From the NCBI GenBank assembly GCA_001910725.1, contig MJGA01000004.1, positions 1,550,001 through 1,614,000 of the forward strand: a stretch of DNA of 64,000 nucleotides, in the 5' to 3' direction. Position 1 is the first letter of the stretch, and each line of letters opens with the position of its first letter. Below, piece by piece: positions 36,666 to 46,921 of the stretch. Origin of the DNA: Phanerodontia chrysosporium. Its lineage: Eukaryota > Basidiomycota > Agaricomycetes > Polyporales > Phanerochaetaceae. A program made the translations under genes and the position numbers. The notes beneath the pieces were generated by a model. It was not told the origin of the DNA. It searched no databases and saw nothing but the letters and a program-made list of their open reading frames with translations.

Positions 36666-37182
36666 GATCCCGCATCTGCGCTAGATTTTGATTTGAACAA
36701 AACTGCCGTTCTCATTGATGCGTTCTCTAACGGTTTTAGGCCCGTACGTTCGAGAGAGTCAATTCTGTCGGACTGTGACTCCATCAACGCGTGCTCTATA
36801 TGCTAACTCAGTCCGATGAAGGACGCCCATCGTGCACGGCGAGAACCATTCGGCAGTGACCGAATTCGAAAGTCCGCTGGGGCCAACATGGCTGAGGACC
36901 ATGTCCCCGCTGTCACTGACGCCATGATTGTCAAGGGGGTAGAGTGCATCCGAAACACAGATCGCGAGCCCGAGACGCGTTGACCTCATTCTGCGTAGCA
37001 GGTATATACATGCATACCGCATACTCAGTGTTCGGCTGTGGTAGATGTCATGGGGCGTGGCGCTGATTGCCTGCGCGAGCGGCTGTACACAAATCCTGCA
37101 TGTTACCTTCTCCGCTCAGCGGAGGGGTCCCAGATGAGCGCGAATCAGAATACAGCCTGTCCAAGAAGTCGGCTCAACTAGC
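36666..37182. other. Intergenic region between pseudogene and intact esterase
   Basis: It holds the promoter of the intact esterase gene. I see no coding signal. Confidence 0.5.
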
Positions 37183-37190
37183 TATATAAA
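37183..37190 (+). promoter_or_regulatory. TATA box of the esterase gene
   Basis: A perfect TATATAAA lies 47 bp upstream of the ATG at 37237, implying a very short leader. Confidence 0.6.
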
Positions 37191-37236
37191 TCCTCAGCCG
37201 TCTATTCCTCAGTGTGTCAGTGCGCCTTCAGTCGCG

Positions 37237-38498
37237 ATGGCCTTCCCCTGGCTCAGCGTCACTGCGCTTGTCGGCCTCATTCTCGCCCAACTGTCAGTTA
37301 CGGCAGCAGGCTCTACGGCTCGTGCTCCTGTAGGCACCCTCCATCGTCGCACGTACTTCTACGCTGGTGGGTCATTCGTCCCGCAGGCACCATCGGTTAT
37401 CAGCCATGGGCAGATTTATGTCGAACACCTCGTACCGGAAAAGGTCACACAGCCATACCCTCTGCTATTCATACACGGGCTCAGCATGACCGGCACCAAC
37501 TTCCTCAACACGCCTGACGGGCGCATCGGCTGGGCGGACCACTTCATGAGTAAAGGCTGGGAGGTAAGCCAGGCTGTCGAGAAGTATGAGAAGCCAGAGA
37601 CTTACATGCGTTTACAGGTGTACATCATTGACCAGCCGTCTCGCGCTCGCTCGCCTTGGTACAGTGAGACCGACGGACCGGTCGTGACCGTCGACGCCGC
37701 CAACATGCAGCAGCTGTTTACCGCGCCGCAAGACTACAACATTTGGCCGCAAGCGCATCTTCATACTCAATGGCCAGGGAACGGCACGCTAGGAGATCCC
37801 ACCTTTGAAGCGTTCTTCAAGTCGACTGTGCAGTCGCTTGTGAACCACACGCAGAGTGAGCTGGAGGCGCAGGCTGCAGCCGCGGATCTGTTTAGCAAAA
37901 CTGGGGTCAGTACTTGAACAGCCTCACTAATCTGCACAGGCGTTTATTGACCGCAAACCCACACCTACAGCCAGTTGTTCTCCTGGCTCACTCCCAAGGC
38001 GGCGCAGTGGACTGGGCTCTCGCCGATGCCAGCCCGGCTAATGTACGCGCCATCGTGACGATTGAACCGTCTGGCCCACCGTTCAAGGACGCCATCATCG
38101 GGACCGGGCCTGACCTCGCCTGGGGCATCACAGACGTCCCGCTGGATTACTCACCTCCCGCGACGTCCCCGGCGGACTTGAAGCCTACCGTTGTCTCCAC
38201 GGATCCAAGCCTGAACTATACTTGCTTCAAGCAGGGCAGCAATCCGCCGCGGAAGTTGGTAAATCTTGCGGATATTCCAGTGCTGTTTGTGACCTCGCAG
38301 GCGGGCTACCATGCAGTTTACGACAACTGCACGGTATCGTATCTGCAAGACGCAGGTGTTGCCGTGGAGCACGTACAGCTGGGCGATGTTGGTATCACCG
38401 GGAACGCGCATATGATGTTTATGGAGCTCAACAACATCGAGATTGCGGAGAAAGTATTAGAGCCATGGCTCGCAAAGACTATTAGACCGCGCATGTAA
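37237..38498 (+). CDS. Secreted alpha/beta-hydrolase (esterase-like)
   Basis: Exons 37237-37563, 37618-37905, 37971-38498; 380 aa. The N-terminus (MAFPWLSVTALVGLILAQLS) is a signal peptide. Strand and oxyanion region: PYPLLFIHGLSMTG. Nucleophile elbow: VVLLAHSQGGA. A likely catalytic His lies in GITGNAHMMF near the C-terminus. Several N-glycosylation sequons (NGT, NHT, NYT, NCT) fit secretion. The first intron (37564-37617) is 54 nt, in frame and stop-free, so an unspliced form would also be open. The family is common in ascomycetes and basidiomycetes with uncertain substrates (esters, lactones). A dead tandem copy lies upstream, and the kynureninase gene converges from downstream. Confidence 0.88.
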
Positions 38499-38591
38499 GA
38501 GTGACTGTATCTGTACAGAACTCAAATGCACCTATCTTAAACATTTTCCATTTGTTGCATGCACAAACACTCCGGCATTCCCCTCAAGTTT

Positions 38592-38636
38592 CGTTTCTTT
38601 TTCTTTCTTAAGCGAGTTAAGAAAAAAAAGAAAAAG
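38592..38636. terminator. Polypyrimidine/polypurine inverted repeat between convergent genes
   Basis: A CT-rich arm, a short GCGAG spacer and a GA-rich arm can pair, although imperfectly. It sits between the stops of the esterase (38498) and kynureninase (38709) genes, where both transcripts must end. A role in transcript separation is inference. Confidence 0.4.
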
Positions 38637-38708
38637 TAGGGAGGAGACCGAAATGGTCAGCGTATGGTATTGACTATGTACTATCGATACACGCTCAGCT
38701 TTGCTTCA

Positions 38709-40472
38709 CTATATCGAAAAAAAAATCATTGAGACCATCGCGACGGTAGATAGCTCGACCTCACCTGTACTATCCATCTGCATCTTGAGGTCGCCAAGGA
38801 CTTCTTCCAGTACCTCCACAGCACGCTCCACATCCTCAAAAGTGCTATACAGTGCGCAAGGCGCAAGCCGAATGACATCAGGCTTCCTAGAGTCGCCAAT
38901 AACACCACGCTCGGCGAGACCCTCCATGACCTTCGGCATCGTCTTTCCTCCAGCGGGATAGAATACCAGCGAGAGCTGCGAGCCGCGGTGGGCGGGATCG
39001 GCGGGGGTAATAATCGTGAAGCCGAAGACATCGCCAGCCTCGTGCTGCTCCTCGATGGTGCCTGCGACGTCTGGCGCGATCCAGAACCTACTGCGGCGGA
39101 GAAGCTGTTCGAGGTGGCCCGTGAGAAGGAGCGAACGTGCGCGGAGCGGCGCCATCCCGCCCGCCTCGCGGAAGACCTGAAGCGCCCCAAGTAGCGAGAC
39201 TGTCGCGAACACGGATGGGTTGCTCTGCTGGAATCCTTGAGCACCAGGAATAGCCGCGAACTGTGGTGGCATCGCGAAGCGTGTCGCGGGGTCGTGGCCC
39301 CACCACCCTGCAAATCTGCAATATTGCATTAGGGATGTTTGAGAGCAGGAGGCGCTGAGATGTACTGTGTCGGGCGGGTCGCCCAGCGATCGTGCACGAA
39401 CAATCCGCCGATGCCGCCCGGTCCCGAGTTCAGATACTTGTAGGAGCACCAAACTGCAAAGTCGACGTCCCAATCGTGCAGAGACATAGGTACGTTGCCT
39501 ACTGCATGTGCGAGGTCCCAGCCGCAGACACAGCCCTGTTGATAGGTGAATGAGTACAGCCAGAAGAAAAGGGCAGAGAGAACTTACCTGCGCCTTGGCT
39601 GCTTTGGTTACGCTTTGCATGGGGAACCACTGCCCAGTATAATATTGGACACCGCTAAAAAGTACGAGGGCGATAGTGTCGCCCTGCTTTGCAATAACCT
39701 CAAGGATGTCTTCCTCGCGCAATGTAAACTCTCCTGCACGAGGAGCGAGCTCGATGATAGCGTCTGATGGGTCAAAACCGTTTCTGATTACCTGTGAGGC
39801 AAAAGCATACTGACGGAGACATCAGAGATGTCGTCGGTAGAAGAGAGCGGACAAACCTGGTCGGATGGGAATGCTTTGGTCTCGCAGAGGATCTTGTAAC
39901 GGGATGGTGTGGGCTTGTAGAAAGTGTTGATCATAAGATGAAGGTTGGCTGTGAGCGTTCCCATGCATGCGACCTCGGATTCATTTGCACCTGCGCAGAA
40001 ATAGTGAGACCAGGACACATATACATAGACCGGCTAACTCACCAATGAGTTCAGCGAGGATGGGATGCACCGTATCTTGAATGTACATCCAGCTACGGCC
40101 GTGCGGATGATCAAAATGGCCCTCTACACCACTTGATACGCATTTCCGCAGACGCGAGTCAACGGTCGCGGAGTGTAGAACGACGATTTGCTATTCACCG
40201 AGTTCCCCAGACATCCAATTCTTCTTCAATAAGCTGGCGGGAGCGCTTCGGCATGGCACCAAGCGAGTTCCCACACAGATACGTGCACGGCTGGTCCACT
40301 GCAAAAGCAGGTCAGCGCAGCTCTCGGCAGATGGAATGAGACGGACGGAGTTCATCTGGGACACGGGCGCCTTCATGGTCTTGTTCGTCGGGATGACGAA
40401 CTCGTCGCGGAGCTTTCTGAGATGATCATCTTGCTCCGCCAGCTTGAAACGGGTTGACGAGTCCAAGGCCAT
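38709..40472 (-). CDS. BNA5: Kynureninase
   Basis: Exons 40472-40343, 40298-40199, 40131-40043, 39990-39857, 39809-39588, 39535-39366, 39315-38709; 483 aa, the usual size. It cleaves 3-hydroxykynurenine to 3-hydroxyanthranilate and Ala in tryptophan-to-NAD synthesis, using PLP. Visible motifs: [12 protein letters not shown] near the N-terminus; [14 protein letters not shown]; the PLP-ring Asp in [10 protein letters not shown]; the Schiff-base Lys in [12 protein letters not shown]; and [13 protein letters not shown]. The first intron (44 nt) uses donor GTCTCA and is placed by the phase needed for the CGNSLG block. The short tail after LGDLKMQMD is less conserved and its exact stop is taken as found. 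Confidence 0.93.
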
Positions 40473-40707
40473 TGTCGCGCGACGCTGCGGGGAAAGAGAC
40501 GGTCTGGAGCAGGAGATGTGCGTCGAGGACCTCGATGCTCAGGACCCTATCTCGATCTCCGAGATCCGTGATCAGGGACGTGCACGGACACAAAAGGAAA
40601 GTGTACAAGTTCCGTCGCACTGCACCCGTCGCAAACATATCAAACAAGGACAGGAACCTGGCCAGCCCTTTGATCGAGCAAATACAGCAACATATGTACA
40701 CATGTGT

Positions 40708-42036
40708 TCAAAATCCAAAGATGTCGTCGATCTCGTCCTTTTTCTTCCGTTTTTTCTTGGTCTTGACCTCGTGGACCTCTGTTGACGTTGCCGATCGTTT
40801 TCGCGCAGGGCCTTCCGAGAACTCTTTTGTCTTTACGGTAGTGCGTTTCACTGTCTCGCGCACTTCCCACGGTGTTGGAATGAGGTCTGCCAACAGGGCG
40901 AAGTTACTTACCGACTGTCCCGGGCGGAGGCAGCTCTTGTGGCTGGGTAAACACGACGCTCAGGTCTTCCGTCACCGTCACCGTCTCGTCATCTGCAGCA
41001 TCTTGCGTTGTGGCGTCAGGTGCATCTATAAGAGTGGCTGTCGTGACGCTCCTGGTAACAGTCTGCACAACTTCTCGTCGAGTGACTACGACGTCGCCAA
41101 CATCCTCCTGGATATCGTGCGTCGGTCGAGAGGCGCTCCGCGATCTAACTCGTGACGAGTCTATATGCCCGGGAACTAAAATTTTGTACTGCCCGCTTAG
41201 ACTCTTGGGCGGTGGATCCATCGGTCCGGGCTGTGTACATATGTAAGCTCCAACAACTAGCTCAGAAATCGGGGTGCCTTACTGTCAGAATTTCCAGCAG
41301 ACGATAGCATGCTGACCACGCTTGTGCGATCGTCGGTCCCATCTCTGTGAGTAAGTGTGCCATACGGGAGGTTATTGCAGTCAGTGTCAAGATAAGCTGT
41401 AGAAAGGCTCCAGTCTGGAGTTCCAGGTTCAAGTGACTACGCGCATGTCAGAGAAATCATCTATGAAGAATGCTTTTAAGCATACCTAAATGCCTTTGCC
41501 AGATGCTGCTCCATCTGTCGACCAAATCAATTTGAGGCCACTGATGGGAGCAAGTAACACTGACACTGTCAACGAGAACGAGAGACTCTCGAAGCCTATC
41601 GAGGACACTACGAGTATACTTTGCATCAGGCGTATGTGTCCATGCAGCTTTCAGAGATTTCGCACTACGGCATGGTTAGAGTACGCCTCACGAAAGTTTG
41701 GATCTTACTTGTGCTGTGAAGCGTCGCCCCAGAACGCCAAGCGGAGCGTTTCGAGGAGTTCATAAATTTGAACAGACTCTAGTCTCCTGCCAAATCTTCT
41801 GACGTCGCACACTCTCGCCAGAATAGTGCATGGCGATGCTGATTATTGCCCTTGTAGTATAGTCTCTCGAGGATCTGCAGCTCGACTTGGTGGGATGCAA
41901 ACGCAGCTTGGAGCTTCCGCGTGCAGGACTTGAGATCCTTGAGTACCCTGTCTACACCCGATTGCTGCACGGCGTCGAGCGAGGCCCTGGGTGTGCAGAC
42001 GGGGCCCGGGAAGGAGACATGTCGCGGAGCAGGCAT
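40708..42036 (-). CDS. NEPRO/RMP1-like nucleolar protein (RNase MRP-associated family), with a frame break
   Basis: Segments: 42036-41813, 41786-41709, 41664-41486, 41414-41283, 41247-40912, 40886-40708; about 375 aa. The N-terminal domain has the family signature ELQILERLYYKGNNQHRHALFW, then RLESVQIYELLETLRLAFW. This domain is shared by yeast Rmp1 and animal NEPRO. The C-terminus is very basic and ends KKKRKKKDEIDDIFGF, fitting a nucleolar RNA-binding protein. Near 41805 the frame must shift between FWRE and RRFGRR. A GT...AG gap of 26 nt would do it but is too short for a normal intron, so a missing base is likelier. The acceptor at 41248 is weak (GGAG). The start is 157 bp from the divergent AP-1 beta gene. 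Confidence 0.6.
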
Positions 42037-42193
42037 GAGCGAATGAGCGAAGGCGGAAAGACGCCGGCGGGGGGTCTCTCGCTCGATCGGCGATCACAGC
42101 AGGGCCCGGACGTTGCTCAGCTCTGGCCATCACCCTCGCCCTCGTCCCGCACCGCGTACTCACACCTCCCCGCACGCCCTCTGCGCTGCCAAG

Positions 42194-44862
42194 ATGGCCT
42201 CTCAGGCCGGGCAGGACGCCAAGTTCTTCCAGCGCGGAAAGATACAGGTACGCCCCCTGCCCTCGCCGCCCCGCGCGCTGACCGGGGGACGTGTCCTTGT
42301 GCAGGAGTTCCGCGCTGAGCTGCAGGCCGCCGAGGCCAAGGACAAGAAGTTCCAGAAGCGCAAGACCGTCCTGAAGAAGATTGTGGCAAACATAACCATG
42401 GGGAACGACAGTCCGTGCGCCTTTGTCGCTTTCGTAGTGCCCGAGGAGTGACCCATCCCCTGTGCGTGCAACAGTGTCCCCGCTGTTCACGGACGTCATT
42501 CAGTGTTTGGGCATACCGTTACTCGAGATCAAGAAGAGTGAGTGCACACCTTGCTGGCGTTCGCTTTGCTCTTACCACCGTCTCCATAGTGGTATACCTA
42601 TTCCTCATATGCTACGGAAGACAAAAGGCGGAACAAATCCATCTCGTGATACCCAGTTTCCTACAGGTGCGAAACGAATATTGTCCGTCTGCGTCTGCCT
42701 TGCAACGTTTCTGAACGTTCGAATAGGACTGCAGCGATCGGAACCCTCTCATACGAGCTCTCGCCATCCGCACCATGTCCTACATTCCTATACCCGTCGT
42801 CATCGACGCGCTTACTGACCCTCTGCGGCATTGCCTCAAGGACCGCGACCCGTACGTTCGCAAGACGGCAGCTATATGTGTTGCGAAGCTTTACGCTGCC
42901 GACCCGCGGAAAGCTGAGAAGCACGGCTTCGTCGAGAAGCTGCGCGACCTTCTGCTTGACACGAACGCCACAGTCGTATCGAATGCGGTCGCTGCTCTGT
43001 CCGAGATAGGCGACAGGCCAGACGGCGTCATCTTCAAGTTGAATCTGACTGTGGCTAACAGGCTCCTCGCTGCTCTCGGCGAAAGTTCAGAGTGCGTGTA
43101 GGTCTCCAGTGTGGCGTCCCGCGTCGCTGATGATTCGACTAGGTGGGGTCAGATATATATCCTGGACTCATTACTTCGATACGTGCCTGAGCGACATTCG
43201 GATGCCCAAGTCATGGCTGAACGTGTCGTGGTACAGCTCAGCCATGCTAACTCTGCCGTTGTCTTGACGGCAATCAAAGTCTTGCTGTACCTCATGAACT
43301 ATATGGAGGATCGACGGCTAATCGACCTCATTTGCAAGAAGATGGGGCCGCCATTAGGTTAGGGAACCGGAATCGTCTTATGGTCATGCATGTCACTGAC
43401 GTCGTGCAGTTACAATTCTCTCTTCCGGACCGGAGGTACAATATGTTGCTTTGCGGAACATTCTGTTGATCATACAACGAAGACCGACTGTACTGAAGAA
43501 CGATGTCAAGGTGTTCTTCTGCAAGTACAACGACCCCATTTACGTGAAGCTGGCGAAGCTAGAGATTATGTATCGACTAGCTCGTGAAGAGAACGCAAGA
43601 GAAGTACTCGCAGAGCTACAGGAGTAAGCCAAGGCTACAGTGGTTAGATATAGCCTTTACTGATACACATTTAGGTATGCGTCTGAGGTAGACGTTGATT
43701 TTGTCAGAAAAGCCGTGCGCTCAATAGGGCGGCTGGCCATCAAAGTCGAGCAAGCGGCAGACTCGTGTATCAAAGCTTTGCTCGAGCTCATCGAGACCAA
43801 GGTCACATACGTCGTGCAAGAGGCTGTCATTGTCATCAAAGACGTTTTCCGGCGGTATCCCGGCAGGTACGAAGGCATTATCCCGACGCTTTGTCAACAC
43901 CTCGACGCGCTGGATGAGCCTGAGTCCAAAGCAGCCATGGTTTGGATCATCGGCCAGTACGCCGACCGCATTGATAATGCGGATGAGCTCATGGACGACC
44001 TGACATACACGTTCATGGAAGAGCCGGTCGAGGTGTGTCAGGATCCCCGCTGTCCGGGGCTGTCGCTGACGGTACGCGCCAGGTCCAACTCGCGCTGCTC
44101 ACGGCGTCCGTGAAGCTGTTCATCCACAAGTCGCAATCGGAGACGAGCAAGGCGATCGTGCACAAGGTGCTCAAGTGGGCGACGGAGGAGGTCGACAACC
44201 CGGACCTGCGCGACCGCGGCTTCATGTACTGGCGCATGCTGGCCATCAACCCCGCCGTCGCGGGCGAGATCGTGCTCGCGGAGAAGCCAGCGATCACGAC
44301 GGACTCGGACCGCATGGACCGCGGCGCGCTCGACCAGCTGCTGCTGCACACGGGCACGCTCGGCAGCATCTACCACAAGAACCCCGAGGTCCGTCTGTGG
44401 CCCGCTCCTCTGCCCCGCCTGCCCGTGTCGTGCTGACTCGAAAACTCATGCGTGCAGACCTTCATCCGCGGCGCGGCCGGCAAGGCGCTCGTGGACAGCC
44501 CCGCGCTGAACCCGCTCTCGCGGCAGGTCCTGGTGCCCATCGCGCGGCCGCAGCTGCCTGCGGCGGTGAGCGTGCCGGGGCCGGGCCCGCTGGAGCCCTC
44601 GCAGAAGGCCGACGGCGTGACGAGCCCTGCGTCCGTGACGAAGCCGACGCCGCCGATCCCCGCCGGCGAGGAGCCGGACCTCGTCGATGCGGCGTCGTCC
44701 GGCGAGCACGACGACGGCGAGGGCGAGGGCGAGGAGGACTCGATCGCGGCGCACCCCGCGGCTGCGGTACCGGTGTCGGACCCGTATGCGAACCTGGACA
44801 GTGCGTTCGGAGCGTACGCGGCGGACCAGCCGAAGCCACAGACGGACAATTTGTTGTTCTAA
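42194..44862 (+). CDS. APL2: AP-1 clathrin adaptor complex subunit beta
   Basis: Exons 42194-42247, 42305-42410, 42475-42537, 42590-42666, 42727-43091, 43143-43357, 43410-43623, 43675-44032, 44083-44388, 44458-44862; 720 aa. Beta-adaptin helps AP-1 sort cargo between the trans-Golgi and endosomes. The trunk is recognised by [83 protein letters not shown] and [20 protein letters not shown] Pro-rich, acidic hinge leads to a short C-terminus ([13 protein letters not shown]) without a full ear domain, as in many fungal beta subunits. The first five exons are short and all phases agree. AP-2 beta is the alternative, but the ear-less length favours AP-1. Confidence 0.9.
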
Positions 44863-45042
44863 TCTACACGCGTAGGATTTCGCATTTTCTCTTTCCTTCT
44901 TTTGCTCAACGTGTTGCTATCAATACATGCTCGATTATGTTATATTGCGGTAATCCAAGGAAAAAGATGTGCAATCTCTAATTATGTGCGTTTGAGAATT
45001 ATGTGTAGGGTGACCTGTGCAGAGTGGAGATGCGGGCGTGTG

Positions 45043-46120
45043 TCATGGCGGGCTCGAGCCCATGAAGATCGACTTGAGGCCGTTTGTGACGGTACGTTTC
45101 GGCCGCAGCGAGTTGTAGTGCTGTGCAAGGACGGGATGTCAGCAAGATGGCCTCAAACGGATGCGGGAACACGTTGACGCACCTCACCGAGGCCGTACAT
45201 CCGCCGATGGTAGCTGATGCGCACGACGCGGCTGTCGTCCGGCGGGGGCGTGTCGCTCGGGTTGTGGACGACGATGTGCGGGGCGGGGCCCTGGATGACG
45301 TGGATGGGGACGTTGTACGCCTTGGAGAGCGCGAGGATCTCGGGCTCGCCGCCCCAGACGGCGGTGTCGCGGATCTTGGCGCAGTACGCCTCGAACTCCT
45401 GCTGCGACATGAGCCCGCTCTCGGTCGAGCCCGCGCTGTCCTCGCCCTCGAGCGAGGGCAGGAACGGGAGGAAGTCGTCCGGGTGCGCCTGGATGTAGTC
45501 CGCCGCGGCGCGCCGGGTCTCGGTGTACGTCGCCTGGCTGCTCGGCACGATCCCCAGGATGGCAAGCTGGTCGGCGACGGCGGAGAAGAGACAGTGGCCG
45601 TCGGGGTTGATCTGGGGGCGGGCGGGCTCAGCAAGAAATTAGTGAAGCGAGGGGGGGACGGCGCGTACCTCCCACATCTTGACCCCGAGCTCATCGCAGG
45701 TCTTGTTTATTGTCTGCTCTTCTTCTCGTGCCTCTGCCTCGAGCTTTGCGTCGGCGTCCGAGTTCTGTGTGCTCGCATACTGCTCGGCAAGCAGCGCGGC
45801 CTTTCTCGCCTGTGTGCGTGTGCCGATCGCGTTAGCCTCGGGAGCGTCCCACTCGAGCTCATTCGTGGGCGCACCTGGCGTGCCTGGTGCCGCGACTTGC
45901 TGCGGCTCGGGGCGGCGTCGGCCTGCTCTGCCTTTTGCTCGGCTACCTCCTTGAGGACGGTGGAGGCCTCCTGCTTGGAGGACTGGTCCTTCTCGTCGAG
46001 CTGGGCGAGCAGATCGTCCATGAGGGCATCGTGGTCGGGGTCGGGCTCTGGTGCAGGTGTTGGGGGCGCGCGCGAGGGGCTGAGGACCTTTCTGATCTTG
46101 TTGCGCTTTGAGCCGGCCAT
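45043..46120 (-). CDS. OTU-family deubiquitinase (OTUD6-like)
   Basis: Exons 46120-45947, 45899-45669, 45611-45183, 45120-45043; 303 aa. The N-terminus is basic, then charged and helical (LMDDLLAQLDEKDQSSKQEAST; REEEQTINKTCDELGVKMWE), as in OTUD6. The OTU core starts INPDGHCLFSAVADQL, containing the catalytic Asp and Cys. RRAAADYIQAHPDDFLPF and VWGGEPEILALSKAYNVPIHV follow, and the catalytic His is in the last exon (HYNSLRP). The 47-nt intron between exons 1 and 2 is short but has GT...AG and restores the frame. OTUD6 enzymes act on ribosome-associated ubiquitin in animals and yeast; that role is inferred here. Confidence 0.9.
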
Positions 46121-46921
46121 GGGTGTGGTAGCGGGGGCGGCGGCGGGGTGGTGGGTCTGGTGGAGAACGGACCTGAAGGCGGAGAGGGCGAAGAAGAGCG
46201 CCTTCCTCGAGCCTGGCGCGCAGGAGTCGAGATCTGATCGTGGCCCGCCGACGATCCTTTCTTGGACAACGACGGTCGGCATGTCCGGCGGCGGCCCCGG
46301 GTGGGAAAATCACGAAAATCCGTTGGGCAGGGGAAGGCGGGCGTGGGCTGTGGAGGGGGGCAGCGCAGACGCGTAGGGGTCTGATGGCTTGCTGTACACT
46401 GCGTCTCTCTCGCGAGAATATATGCACACCGGCACGCGAGTCCGCAGTGCTTGCCCCGAGTGCTACCTCCTTACGTGGCCACCGGCCGCAGTGTGGCGTC
46501 GCAGCCATGACGGAGGCCCAACGTGTAAGCCATTAGCAACAGCCAGCAGACAGGGGCCCCGACGCCGCCCGACTGCGCCGTCATCGTCATCCCTTGCACT
46601 GCCCGCGCCGCGCCGCGCCCCGCCGCCGCACACCGGCCAAGCGAGCCTTCGCCATCCCCTCCCTGCCCAGCGTCCCTCCTCGGGTGAACAAAACTAGCCT
46701 CTCCCCGCCGCGCCAGCCTTCCAGAAGAAAAAGTGCCTGTCCGTCGCGGCCTGAACAAGGTTCCATCAGCCACATCAGTCTCTGCACAAAAAGCGTGTGT
46801 GTCTGTGTGCGTGTGCGTGCTCCGGGCTTGCGTGCAGTCGAGCCACCCCTGCACCACTCCCGCCTCCAACCATCCGCTGCGCCCTCTCTCCCCATCGAAA
46901 CTCCTCTGTGCACACGAAACC
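46121..46921. other. Divergent intergenic region (OTU / RAP1GDS)
   Basis: Promoter region of two head-to-head genes, with a pyrimidine-rich leader before 46922. Overlapping open frames on both strands here show no domain features. Confidence 0.5.

Noticed and set aside
37906..37953. A very short intron in the esterase ending at GCACAG
   Set aside because: It leaves the next exon out of phase. The acceptor at 37970 gives a normal 65-nt intron and joins KTG to PVVLLAHSQGG in frame.
45900..45946. A frame break in the OTU gene
   Set aside because: A 47-nt GT...AG intron in phase 0 explains it, so no error or pseudogene is needed.
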